DNA of 64,000 nucleotides from Mesostigma viride (Eukaryota > Streptophyta > Mesostigmatophyceae > Mesostigmatales > Mesostigmataceae), in NCBI GenBank assembly GCA_009746045.1, contig RPFO01000253.1, positions 2,902,975-2,966,974 on the forward strand. Direction: 5' to 3'. Within the stretch, counting starts at the first letter, position 1. Each line of letters begins with the position of its first letter. A model generated the notes under the pieces. The model was not told where the DNA came from. It did not search any database and was given only the letters and a program-made list of their open reading frames with translations. The position numbers and the translations under genes were made by a program. Positions 7,306 to 19,800 of the stretch are shown here, in pieces.

Positions 7306-10300
7306 AGATCGCTAGTCTGTCGGATTTCCGTTATTTGCTTCCCAGCTCCATGTGAGCATTTTGCTATTTTTTGTATGCTCCCTATAGGGATGCTGGGAAT
7401 GCTCGCGCATGAATGGTACCTCTTGGCAGCACTATGGCTGCCTTGACTCAGTAATGATGTGAAAAAATCCACAGAAACTCACCCGTTACAGAAATTTCAT
7501 GAGTTTCCCTTGGCTGTCCCAGGCGGGAAATTGGGTGCCGGCAGTTCCAACAGCCACAAGCAAGCTCATGGCGCCCATAACGATGCAGTTGCAGGCTTGA
7601 TGTCACTCAGGGGATTGATGCAGTCGCAGGATTGATTTCACTCAGGGGATTAGCATATGGGATGTAGTGCTAATGGACGCATGCTACTGGGGCTACATGG
7701 CTATAGATGGGGCTATGGAGACTCCCGGGGAGTAGGACGAGCAGTTTCAACCCAGGCCAGATGTAAGGGAGAGATGCAACAAGCGACTGCGTGGGAGATG
7801 TTATTAACCTTTTGGTCATGTTACATGCAATGCCGTTATATTCCAACAAAACTAATATAGACAGGTTGGACTGGTCAGTTTCTCTGGCGTTGCGATGACA
7901 AGCTTGGTAGTGCCCATGGCAGTGCACACAAATTCCTACACAATCCCACCACTTCTCATGCAAGTTGATTTAAGTGATGTTTGCTGACGCAGGACTTCTA
8001 CTGATTATAAATTAATTAACTAATTAATGAGTTAAGATTTTATCAGTCTTTACTTGAACCTGGGTACCCCAGATTCTAAGACTCAAGCTCTACGGTAGAG
8101 CATTACAGCTCTACGGTACTGACAAGCTACAAGGTCTATAGAAAGGCAATAATGAGAGGTGCGGTCCTTCACGGCACCGCCACCTTCATGACAAACAATC
8201 CCGCGAGCCGAAAATATATTGAGACAATGCTTAGTTATCAAGGCAAACCAAAAGACCTTAATTTCATTCCAATCAGATCAATGACGAATTGCAAGGACTT
8301 TCGAGTTGTAATGTCGCAATTGTAAGAGCAGCTGTACTCAATAATTATGTAACAGGCTGAACGACTCGAAAACGCGGAAAAGATAACGGCAGGCTCGAGC
8401 TACCATGGTCCGGATTCTCCCGATTTCTGGCCTGCGCTGGTTGTCTCTTTGATGTAACAGGCTTGATGCGTGACGCGACATAGGCCCATGGTGGCGACGG
8501 TGCCGTCGCGTCCCCAACCTTGTATCCAACCTGCTGTTCGAGCTACTGGCTCGCAAGCCACCGGTGACGGGGCATGGGGCTGTTCCCTTTCCTGTCTTGA
8601 TCGTTCCCCATGTCACAAACATTCTTAACAAAACCAATACACTGAAATTTCCGTCAATCCATTCTTGTGGCAATGGACTGCATGCAACCACTCACGGGGG
8701 CTGCTACGGGCTGCTCGAACTGTTTCATCCCCATAAAGACAACAAACGAGTTGTGAGGGAGAGAAAGGATCGAACAACGATCTCCACGGTCAAGGCCTGT
8801 TCCCTTTAGCCATTTCCAAAAGCTGATGACGCAATCGAATCCCGCGCCATACCACTAGCTGTCAAACCTGGCTACGTGCGCACCAAACTATGTACGCATA
8901 CAATACAGCAAATCATATGTCACTGCTGCCAATCCTGCCTGCTCCTCAAAACACATGTCAGGCTTTGGCGCGCTCAGGCTATGAGCGACGCGTGTGCGCA
9001 TCAATCAAATCAGTCCGCGCGGCAGCAATACAATAATTGCGCGACGCTCAGTCATCATAACATAGTGACTGTGCAGTCCGATCTCTGCAAATCGTAGAAG
9101 ATACTACAAAAGTAAATATTCAGCCACATGTGTCGTAGAGTTGGGTACTAGCATCCGGCGCGGCGCTTCACACCGGCCAGTCCCCAGACTTGTGCAAATC
9201 CAAGCCAAACGGCTACCGCGGAACCAAACCAACGGAACTAAACCGGAGGTGAATGATTCGGTGAACAGCCGTTTCTGGAGTGTGCGGACGTAAATGATGT
9301 CACGGACGTGACATCGGACATCGGTACGACATTACCCAATGGACACTGACTAGGCATTGCGGCTGTTGATACCAATGCGTGGCGCCGGTGGTTTTTAGTG
9401 CTTCGGTCCTAACAGTATTTGCCAATGAAAGTACTCATCGCTTACTACCAGTTAGCTTTCGATTAACACAGCTCAGCTGCCTGCCAAATGCAGCCAAGCT
9501 AATAGTTGGTGCTCTAGCAAGCGTGTTGAGGGCCATGGGGAACTTTACAAAAATGGGCATCGAGGACCTTGTGTCCTATGCTATCGCTGAACGCTTGCCA
9601 CTTGTAGTCTGGCTAGGTTAAGGAAAATCTGTGCCTCGAGCACTGGCGCAAGTTTACAGTTATGTCAAGAAGATAGTTGAGATCAAGTTTAAGATTTCTT
9701 TCCTCTCAAACAAATCTGGATGGTTTAGAAAATAGAGATAGAATAAACGAAATGCTGCACCATTTGATAAGGGCTCAAGCAAGAGAATCCTTGCACGGAA
9801 CTTGCATGACGCTTGTTACGGTTGCGCTGCTTGGCCAAGGGGGAATGTAAGCGAGGCTGTTTTGAAAGCTTTTTTACCCACCAACGCACCCTTCTGTTGG
9901 TTGGGGGCGTGCACTACATTCTGAAATGTTATCTTACTAGGTTCCACTTGAACGTACCTGGATGATAGATAAGTTAACATTCCCGATAAAGACTTGTTCT
10001 ATCCTTAGGAGTCTATAAGGGTGTGATATTTTAATTTGATTTCGGATTCAACCCGGGTTAATCCCTTGTCACGGGATTGTAACACCTTAGGTATAACTTT
10101 TAAGTTCTAGCGTTTCGGTGGCGTATGCACTATTTAGTCAAAAGGTTAGAATCACGTGGTCTAGATGGCAAAGGTTCTTTTTCATAAGTGTGGCTTGGTC
10201 CATGTAAACACAATGCTGGTTGAGCTGCGACACTTATGTGTAGGCTCTGTATTGGGCATGAGGAGACATGCCGTGGCGTCCTTGCTCCACAGTAGCTTGG

Positions 10301-10418
10301 CAAGGGAATGGAAGAAAATGTACTTGATGCGTTCTCCTGTTGGCTTGTTCACAAACCCCACCAATTTGTACTGACTCCTTTGGCCCTCTTGTTACCTGGA
10401 TTGCTTGAAATGGAACAG
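7306..10418. other. Upstream region without a recognised gene
   Basis: About 3.1 kb with only short frames and no domain. It includes a degenerate tRNA-like patch near 8050-8115, a 44-bp word repeated at 55703-55746, and an A/T-rich stretch near 8000-8050. It must hold the promoter and first exon(s) of the large gene at 10419-24495, since that gene's first visible exon opens at an acceptor. One hydrophobic candidate is an ATG near 9806 that starts MTLVTVALL, but its donor phase (2) does not fit the phase-1 acceptor at 10418, so I do not assign it. Confidence 0.5.
8404..8447 (+). repeat. 44-bp word shared with 55703-55746 (inverted)
   Basis: An exact 44-nt match in opposite orientation to a stretch inside the second CACTA-like element. 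A weaker relative (GGGATTTCTGGCCT...AGGTTGTCT) lies at about 29625-29655. It is probably a fragment of a dispersed transposon. Confidence 0.7.
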
Positions 10419-10850
10419 CATCGCCGCCTTCTCCTGCACCGCCACCTTCGCCACCGCCTCCCTCAGCGTTACAGCTTACGCCATTGGGAGATTCCATGGA
10501 GAGAGCTTTATTGGTTCCAGACTTGCCATTCACTTTTGCGGGCAGTACGATTGTTTTCAACAACTATTACAGTTCCTGTGGCTTTGGAGCCCTTGCGCCC
10601 GACGTGGTCTTCCGGTTTAAGCCAGAAGTGTCCACCAATTTGACCATCTCCCTTTGTGGCAGCAGTTTTGACACGGCCCTCTACGTATTCCTGCCCACTG
10701 GTACTCCCACCTGCAATGACGACTTTTGCGGGCGACAAAGCCAAATCAACATGCTGGTGCCGGCAAATGTGGTCGCGTACATCATTGTGGATGGGTTCTA
10801 CGACCAGCAAGGTTCCTTCTATCTTAACATCACAGGCTTTTCTACTGAAG
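10419..10850 (+). CDS. Exon: Pro-rich linker and first PPC-like domain
   Basis: The exon opens after a GGAACAG acceptor in phase 1 and ends GAAG|GTATGG in phase 1 (432 nt). The first ~20 residues are a SPPSPAPPPSPPPPS linker. A beta-rich domain of ~110 residues follows, with hallmarks of bacterial PPC (pre-peptidase C-terminal) domains: ALAPDVVFRF, ISLCGSSFDTALYVF, CNDDFCG and YIIVDGFYDQQGSF. Two cysteine pairs look disulphide-bonded. It is a paralogue of the exon at 11917-12339. Confidence 0.85.
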
Positions 10851-13800
10851 GTATGGTGATGGTGTCCACGATCCTCCTCGATCAGCATATATTAATTCTT
10901 CGTCTTGACTTCTTTGCCCTCACTCTTTCAGAATAATTTTATAGTCATACCGTGGTTTTTAAGGAAGATCGCGATGAGTTGATAGGGCCTGACGCCGAGG
11001 AGTTGCTTCTTTTTCTTTGGAAAAGCCGCCAGTCCCCTAAAGCCGGATCTGGTCATTATTCTTTACTTGAAGGTGATGCCCCTTACTCTATCTCTGCTTG
11101 CAGGACAAAGTCAACATGTATGGCCAATTTTCATGAAGAGTTTCTTTCCCTATACCATCATTTGCAGATGGATTTAGCATCCATTGCACCCATCTATATT
11201 GGCTCGAGTCGAGCTCATGAGCATCGCGACATGACTCCTTGAAGTTCTGAACGCAGTTTACATTGAATATAACTGCCCCTTCCCCTTGCAAGACCCAGTA
11301 GTGTCGGTCATATCGGACCGTGTGCACGGAGGACTTCAGTTGCAGCTCTTCCCTCATAAAAGTTAAGGATGCTCATCATTGCTGCTTTGAGGAATCAAGG
11401 ACCAAGGTTCAATTGAATACAAGTATTTATTAAGGATGTTGCGATTGTTGGACGCTAGAAAGTTTGTGGTGTCTTGTAAAGTGAATAAGCATGGCAAAAG
11501 GAAACTTACTTGGTGATAAGAAGACCGCTTACCTGGCCACTCACGGAAAGCGACTCGGACCATGGAGTTCACAGTTCAGGCAGTTGTGTTGTGATAGGCA
11601 TATTCTCTGCATGTGTATTCCAGTCCGCCGGGACAGTTCCATTTTCTTGCCAAGGACACCAGCCCGTGCTCTACTCACATGCTGTGCCAGGAGTATTATC
11701 TCCAATCCGCCACGTGGCAGGGTACTGCCAAGAAAAAAGCCATGCCTGGCTGGCATGTCCTGTCGCTTGTGAATCGTCTTGGCGTGGGGACTCAGCCGTA
11801 GTTCTCATTCAAATGTAGATGTCGTGTTTTATTCTTCAGCCTATAGTGAACAGCAACTTGGCATACTATTTTTGTTTTGTTCCAAATTGTCTGGTCTGAT
11901 TCCCTTGGACTTGCAGGTCCGCGACCACCTCCACCGCCACGTCCACCACAGCCGCCATCCCCCCCACCGCCGCCACTCCCTCCCGGCAATACTGTGGAGG
12001 ATCCCCAGCTCATTTTAGCGCTCCCATTTTACTTTGAAGGCAACACAGGGATCTTCCAAAACTCATACTCCCGTTGCGACTTGGGAGCGTCCGCGCCGGA
12101 CATGGTGTTTACGTTTACGACAAGGCAAGCCATGAAACTCACCGCCTCCCTCTGTGGCAGCAGCTTCGACACGGCCCTCTACATCTTCTTGCCCAATGGT
12201 GACCATATTTGCAACGATGACTACTGCGGGCTGCAGAGCCAAGCAACAGTGCAGCTGGCGACAAATGTGACCATATACATCGTTGTGGATGGCTACGCAG
12301 ACCAGAAGGGAGCATTCTCGCTTTCCGTGACAGCTGAAGGTATGAAAAGCAGGAGTAGTAGGTGTGTAATCTTCCTTCCTGGAGATCTTGATGTCCTGTC
12401 AGCGGGACGAACATTATACTCTTTTTTCCTAGGCTTTGAGCAATTCATAACTAATGTATACCCATGGAGCGGGCAATGATCCGGTTGGTCAGAATCCGTC
12501 CTGCATTCGATGGTACTTGCTGTTAACTTCATCTCGCTGTGATGTCATTTTTACTACCAAGTAGTTTTAGTGTACCTTCTGTAGAATGTTTCTTGCAGCT
12601 TCCTACTCCATATCATATTGGCCAGTTGAGCATTTGGCTTAATTGACCTCCATATTGGTTGGGCAACTGTGCTTGCCTAGCTCTTTCGCTAAGTTCATAA
12701 CAGACCTGCGACAATGCTCAGATAAGCGTGACGTGCCGGCAGTAGAAAATCCTGGAACCGGCGGATTGGCAGCAGTCATAGGAATGGCAGGTGGCAACGC
12801 GGCACCGGCAGCACCCTCAGGTAGCCCTGAAACATGAGCCTGAGGCGGTGGGCAAGGCAGGGGGGGTTAGTGGAAGTGGTACTTCCGGTTGAGGCCAGTT
12901 GGATCTCTGTGGCTGTGCCCTGGGTCTACTAGATATGGGAAGGAAGCTTGGCTGCCCTTTTGTCTTTTGTACTTGCTACTATTACCTTCGCCATTTGCAG
13001 GACCATGATCTTTCGAACCTCGGTTTGTTGAAACTGGCGCGCTCACCTTTGACTGCGATATGCTGACTTGCCAAAGTGACACGGGGAGTCAAGTCAGGAG
13101 TGGGTCTGAGGCTTAATGCACGTTTACACCCTCTGCATATATTACGTGGCAGGTAGCTCTGGCAACCATCAAATAAAAAGCAGGTAAATACCTCGAGCAG
13201 ATTAATGCCATTGTACCATACACCGATCTTAGTTAAGATCCATCTAGCCGTGTTTCATGCAAGATGCTGCACAAAGCCTTCTATGAATCACTAGCACAAA
13301 GGGGGCTACTGGTTGGGGTTCTTGATAGCATGTGCTGCTCTAGAACGTCTGCTCTTGTATGACGCACATCTCGGATAGGGATCCCCTGCTCTTTGGTCTT
13401 GCCGTGGGATCACACGGTTGTGCTTCCCTTCCACGTTTTGCATTCCCTGTCTGTCGGAACCACTGGGGGCTGCGCGCGTTTGATATACACATCATCCTAC
13501 TCTCCTGCCAGGCACCACAAACGAGAAGGCCGTCCTGCTGGCGTTCAAGGCAGGAATCACGTCGGACCCGCTTGGGAGGCTGCAGAATTGGGTCAGCGCC
13601 ACGGACCATTGCACCACGTGGAAGTCGGTGCAGTGCGCCAATGGCTTCGTCTCTGCGCTGTAAGCATTCTACCTGGGCCTCTATCTGGTCTGGGTTCCCT
13701 GGCTACACGGTTCATCGTAATTTAATCAGCCAAGTGTTCAACAACCCTTCCCCACCATCAGAATTTCTCAGTGGAGGCAACTCACATAGAGAATGCAGAG

Positions 13801-16800
13801 GCACAAGGGATAGATTTTTTTAGCTATCTGCTCATTTTATAGTTATGTTTTGGCGGGCTCAAACGGGGCCCATCTGCTGCCTGTAGCGGAGCCCTACCGT
13901 ACGTCACCTACACCATGTGAGGTGCTTTGTGTCACGTAGGACTAGAGTAGATGGGGACCGGCGTTGCGCCGGTACTAGTGCGTACTGTCGACCGTGCCCG
14001 CCCTTTTTGAATTGGTCACGGCGCCTTGGGACCATGTGCTTTGTTATTCATTTTCACACCGTACTTAGAGTGGTATGGTGAACGTAGGGAGGCCTTTTTG
14101 CAGCTCCCACCCACCCACCCACCCACCCACCCACCCACCCACCCACGCTGCTGTTGGGACAAGATTGGACCAATGGGGCATGTGCTGGGCCCCAACATGG
14201 CGAACTAGCCTAACTTGACAATGACTTGTACAATGAAATTGAGGGTGTGGCTAGGCTCAACTGTAAAGCCTGCACACACTTTATTGTAATAAACTTGTTT
14301 CTCTGGTAGGAAGGCACTCCAAGGGACTTAAGCTTCAGCACTTGTGCATTCCTGACCTGGGTTTGATCTGGCCTGAAGCTCATCATGACATGATGCCGGT
14401 TTCTTACATTCGCGTGTCCAGATGGGTGAGGAAAAATGCATTGAAAGCAAAGAAAAAGATTACAGGAAGCATTTTGGTATGGCAGCGGTTGAGCATGTAT
14501 GCATGGCCTGAAGCCTCACTGCGGTTTGCCAGTATTTTTATTCCAGTATATCTCCGATGCTGTCCTCCTAAAACCCTGCACGCGCGCCGATTGAATACCC
14601 TGTTCTTGCCTGGCATGTTGCGGACGAAATCAGGTCCTTGTCCAGGAGTTCTCTCTCTGGCACCATCACGCCTCAGCTTGCTTCCCTGACCTCGCTTCAG
14701 ACGCTGTAAGTGCACTGTACATGGTATTGATGGACTTGATAGTTGTCTCGAATACGATTGACCAGACAATCATGGGGAACATATGTTCGTCCTCATCACA
14801 GTCTTTGTGTAAGAAAGCCAGACTCCGTTGACAGCTTGCAATTGTGCTTGTTTAGACTTAAAAACCACCATGAGCTCTATAAATGGCCAGCTTTTTCTAA
14901 ATTCTTCTATGTTTTCATATGGAGAAAATGCGTTTAGTCTGCCTGCTGTTTTTGCCTTATTAGACATTTCCCCCTTATTAAATTAGCAACTGCATTTTCA
15001 AGTACAGGTCAACCTTCACATAGTTCGTACCTCATCGCTGGCCATTTTTACCAAGCCATCAGCTGCTGCAGTTGAATGATTGGCCTTTCCAGTCCACCCA
15101 TGGATCAAACTTGTTCACACATGTGAAATGTGCTGTCTTAATGGGTGCACATGGGTACCCTTCTCAGGGATTTTATTGGTACCATTCTCAAATTGGGATC
15201 TTATTGCTAGCATATTCACATCTCATGTCTGCCCTGTGACTGCTTGCATCTGCATTATTGCATCCCACAGGGATCTCTCCTTCAACCAGCTCGTTGGCAT
15301 CATCCCCCCCCAGCTCGCCACGCTGCCATCACTTTCAAACATGTAAGCAATACACAAAGCATATCTCTGCTGCATCTCTTGCCAAATATTAGTTTACTTA
15401 GTGGTCAGCCCAGATCAGCCTGCCCTTCATTACTTTAACTCCCAAGTTTAGCACATCCAATATTAAGGACTTTTCAAAATGGTTTTAGGGCCGGTTTTGC
15501 AGATATCCAGCCGTTTAAACACGGCTAGTATAAGGGCACACACCTTTGCGTAATCGCATAGAGATTAAGGTGGACATTATACTTTCGGTGTACACTGAAG
15601 ATTCAAGCTACCTGCATTTTTTGTTGTTCAGGTATCCAATCCAGCTTTTCCATATCTTATTATACTGTAATTTCATTGTTTGGCCGGAAACCGTCTTTAA
15701 TGGCTGTACATGCACTGATGTTTTGACAGCACATATCTTGGTGGAAAAGCTGTGAGGTAGCCACTTATGGTTAGGTCTCTTAGCTGTGTGTGTGTGTGTC
15801 TACGCAGAGTTGCGTCAACCCCACAATACGTTGCGCTAGGCCGACAAGACAACAACAAGCATGTTTTGGCGTGATGGCTGGTGAAAATAAAGTTTTATCA
15901 GTTTAAAGTGGACCATCTTAACGGGCTGCTCTTGAAATAACCTGTCCGACTTCCCAGCGTTCCCATGTATGTCTCGATTGACAGACCTAAAATTACCCTG
16001 CTCCGTGCGCGTAAATGGCAATGTGCTTGGCAGAATTGATGTGAATGATTGGGCGGTTTGCACAGGCGGGATACTGATCCATGGCCCCCTGCTGTGATCA
16101 TGTCCAATCGCCACCTGTCATGCAGCTCGGTGATCTACAACGGAAACTTGTGTGGGCCGCTCCCTGCTGGGCTCGCTGTCAACCTGACTGGGACGCGTGT
16201 CGGACTGGGATGCCCAGGCAAGTGGCGCTTCTTTCGGTCATGGCCTGGTGAAAGAGACTGTGGCAATCGCAGAATAAAACTGCTTTGATACTACTTCATT
16301 TCTACTCAGAGATAGGTTCCACATTCGTCTACAGGTCTATGATAATTTTATCGGCACGACGTTCCATTGTTTCACGCCCTGACATATGTTATGCTACAAC
16401 ACAGCCTAGACCATCACGGAAGGTATGGTCTTCAGAGGTTGATAGGAATCAAGGCAGTTGCATCAGGACAGTTGAGCGTGGCAGAAGTAAGGGACTAGCC
16501 AGAGCGTCCCAATCTGAGAGCTCTGGCTGGTCAGTATTCCTATTGGTCTTACAGCTCACTTACTAGTATTGAAGCACAATGCACGCTTTCAAGGTACTGG
16601 TTGCACACTAGGCCACGATTATCATCCGCAATGCAATCAATCGAGACAAAGACAACAAATCTTGCAATAGTGATAGCCACAGCCTGGTTGATTCGTTCGC
16701 AAGGCTACTAATTGCAAAATACGAAGTTCTGCCTTGCTGCAATTACTCACTGCTTCTCATAATTAAGAGCTCTCACTCACAGCTTTCCTAGTAGGCACGA

Positions 16801-19800
16801 CAAATCACACGGCGCCATTAGTCCCGGCAAACTTGTTCAGTCCTGCTATCTGACACGCATCTACTATATTTTCATGCCAGCCATGCTCGGCCTACTGGCT
16901 GGTTGCTACAGCTGCCACCTTATCCTGCCCACTGTTGCCTGTATTTTCTCCTGCCCCCCAGGCTATTGTACCCAGATCGCGGATGCCAGCGGTGTGGTCG
17001 GCAACTTCACGGACAGCGTGGAGATGCTTACCACCAACGTACGTGGCACAGTGATGCATGGCAGCATAGCAAATAAGCGGAGTGACATAGTGAATGCACC
17101 CAGGCTGGCCACATTGCCAGCTCATCTGGCTCCGCGTTCACTAGCATCATCAGCAGCATATAAACGCTGAGCAGCTTTTCCTTACGCATTCTGAAACCGA
17201 ATCAGATATTACATACGGTGCGGTCAAAAGATCTGAATACACCTCCAGGGCTTTTCCTGTTCATTTTCAGTCTATGTGTGTGAAATCATTCAGTAGTGGT
17301 ATTACTAGTATGCTCATAAGGAACATGTTCCCACTTTCGTTGCAGTTGAGCACTAAGCTTGTTGCTTTCAAAACCTCATCAACTGTTCTCAAATCTCTCG
17401 TTTTGCCGAAGTTCTTATTGTATGCCTATTTGATTTATTGGTCGCCTCCAATACACAATGTTTGTAGCTGCAGCGTAAAAGAATGTGACTTCAGAAGTCA
17501 CCGTCTGCCTAAACTGCATCCATTCCTTGTGATTGTACTCCTCCTTGCAATCCTCACTCCCCCGCACCACCACATCTCAAACCCCTCGCAGTGGGCGCGA
17601 ACGTTGCAGATCAGGCAGTTTGACCGAGCGTGCGGGACGCTGACAGCCGTCATGATCACGATGACAGGTGCGGCCACGGGCACGGCATCCTACGAATCTT
17701 TGGTGTCCAATCCGATCACCGTGACTTTAAACGTCGGGGCCCGCATAGAGCTAAGGAGGTCTACTGCTGCCGGTAGCGACGAGGTCCTTGTTCTAACCCC
17801 GGGGCGGACGCGGGTGTCATCGGCGACTGCCTACGATGGCGCCATGGATTTCAACGGGACATCTGGGGCCACGTTCACCAACCTGAACTCCACCAGCACG
17901 AACCAGACCACCCTGTACACCAACATTGCTGAGTTCACGGGAAGCTCAGCTGGGGACCCCGGAGTAGTCTACTTGCCCATCGCGGCAACGGCGACGTCTG
18001 TGGGGGTAGGCTCTGGAAATATCATCCAACTGTTCCAGACGAGTGCAAGCGCCACGCTGATTGTATCGTACATGATCACGCCGCCCAACCCTCCGTCCCC
18101 AAGCCCGCCGCCTCCACCTCCCCGTAAGTCCACCGCGGCGTGGTGTGCTTTGAACAGAGAGACTCTGCTATGTGTTGATTGTGATGTTATGCCTTTACCT
18201 CAAATATGCCATCCTGTGCCATGTGGTGAATAATCTTTTTTTCTCCCTTGATACTTTAACATGAACAAGATACGCTCGCACCCTGTGCTCTCAATCTGGG
18301 TGCATTCTGTGCAAAGGAAAGCCTGTCAGAGAGCTTCGCAACACTGCACAATATGAGCCAGGTGGCTGGGTCGAAGTACAAGGCTAGCTAGGGTGTTGGG
18401 GGCACATGGGGTGTTGGGATGTTGTGACTCTTGGCAAATTGGGCTATCTTTTTTACGAGCGCCCTTGGAAATTTGACTTCAACTATAACACTCCCTAGTC
18501 ATCGCTGCATTGTGTCAACTAATGCCAGATGGTGGAACTACATCTATGGTAAGTTCTTTTCTCCCTTGGCATCTCTGAGCATGGAGGGAAAAACTGGGCC
18601 ACAGCTCAGGAGTGCCTGGCAGCCTAGCTATTCCTGGAAGCATGCTTTGTCCTCATTCACCCCAACGCTTTGGGTAGGGCTGCTATCTAATCTTCTACTA
18701 TATCTGACCAAGATGGCTCTGGTTCAAGGGTAGGTCCAGCAGAGTATCTTGGCAGCTCTGCAGACCACCAGATGCCAACAGATGTTAAATGCCCCCTCAC
18801 ATTAAGCTTTTCCACAAATCACGTATTGGAGGACCACAGTGAACCCCTAAGGCTAATCATGCTGTTTATCGCTGCCTGCTATGCACACCGCCGACTCCCG
18901 CAACACAAACATCACCCCTGCTCGCCGCAGTGACGTGCACCCAGCCACCCAACGGAGATGGCACCGTCGGCGGATTCTCAGATACAACCGGCATGCTGCT
19001 CACCAATGTACGTGTCTACGTGACCTGACCTTTAATACTCAGTGGCCACCTCAGTAACCATATACACCCGCGATGCTGCTCACTAATGTACATGGCCTGG
19101 CCTTCACTCCGTGGCCACCTTAGTAACCGTAGACCACTGAGAACGGTCTGGGCAGTTTCAGGTGTGATCGCACATGGGTTACATGCCCTGCTGGTCTTCT
19201 TTGTTGCCAAGGTGCATCATTGACAGGAATAAGGGGCGGAGGTTATGCAAAAAGTGCAAATGCCTCTGTATGTGCGATTGGTATACGCGTTTGCGTGAGA
19301 GGAAAAAACATTGCTGCTCTAAAATAGAATTTCATCCGCCATTCTAATTAAGGTCCTCCGATTCCCTTCATGTAAATATGGGTAGGCCGGAGGTGAGAGG
19401 GATGGACGAAGCAAGATGGATGGAGGGCAACGGTGTCTATGCTGCATGCTCTCTGAGCACGAAAAAGTTTCTCCACTATGTGATCATAGGGCTTATACGT
19501 TGCCAGCTGTCTGGCACGTAAGACTTGGTCCATACACTGGATGATTAACACTCCACACCCACCCAGGTGCCTGTCTACCTGCCCAGCCGGCTACCCTCTG
19601 TCTTGTCTGCTACCTTGATACACTGCAGGCAGACACTTGGGAAGAAAGGTGCAGATGAAAATGGCATGAAAATTGTTGGAGATGCATGCAGCCCCTGTTG
19701 AATGGCCTGTGTGCATTCCCGACCCGACATGAAGTGGAACCTTTCCCTTCAGTTTGCCAACAATCATTGTCAAGAATCGCCAGTTATGAATCTCTCATTC

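Noticed and set aside
8050-8115. tRNA-like sequence on the minus strand (GCTC-loop-GAGC D-arm and GGTTCAAGT box)
   Set aside because: The T-arm does not pair and no acceptor stem forms; at best a decayed tRNA-derived repeat.
8745-8820. Second tRNA-like patch with GTTCGATCC on the minus strand
   Set aside because: The stems flanking the loop do not pair and no acceptor stem is found.
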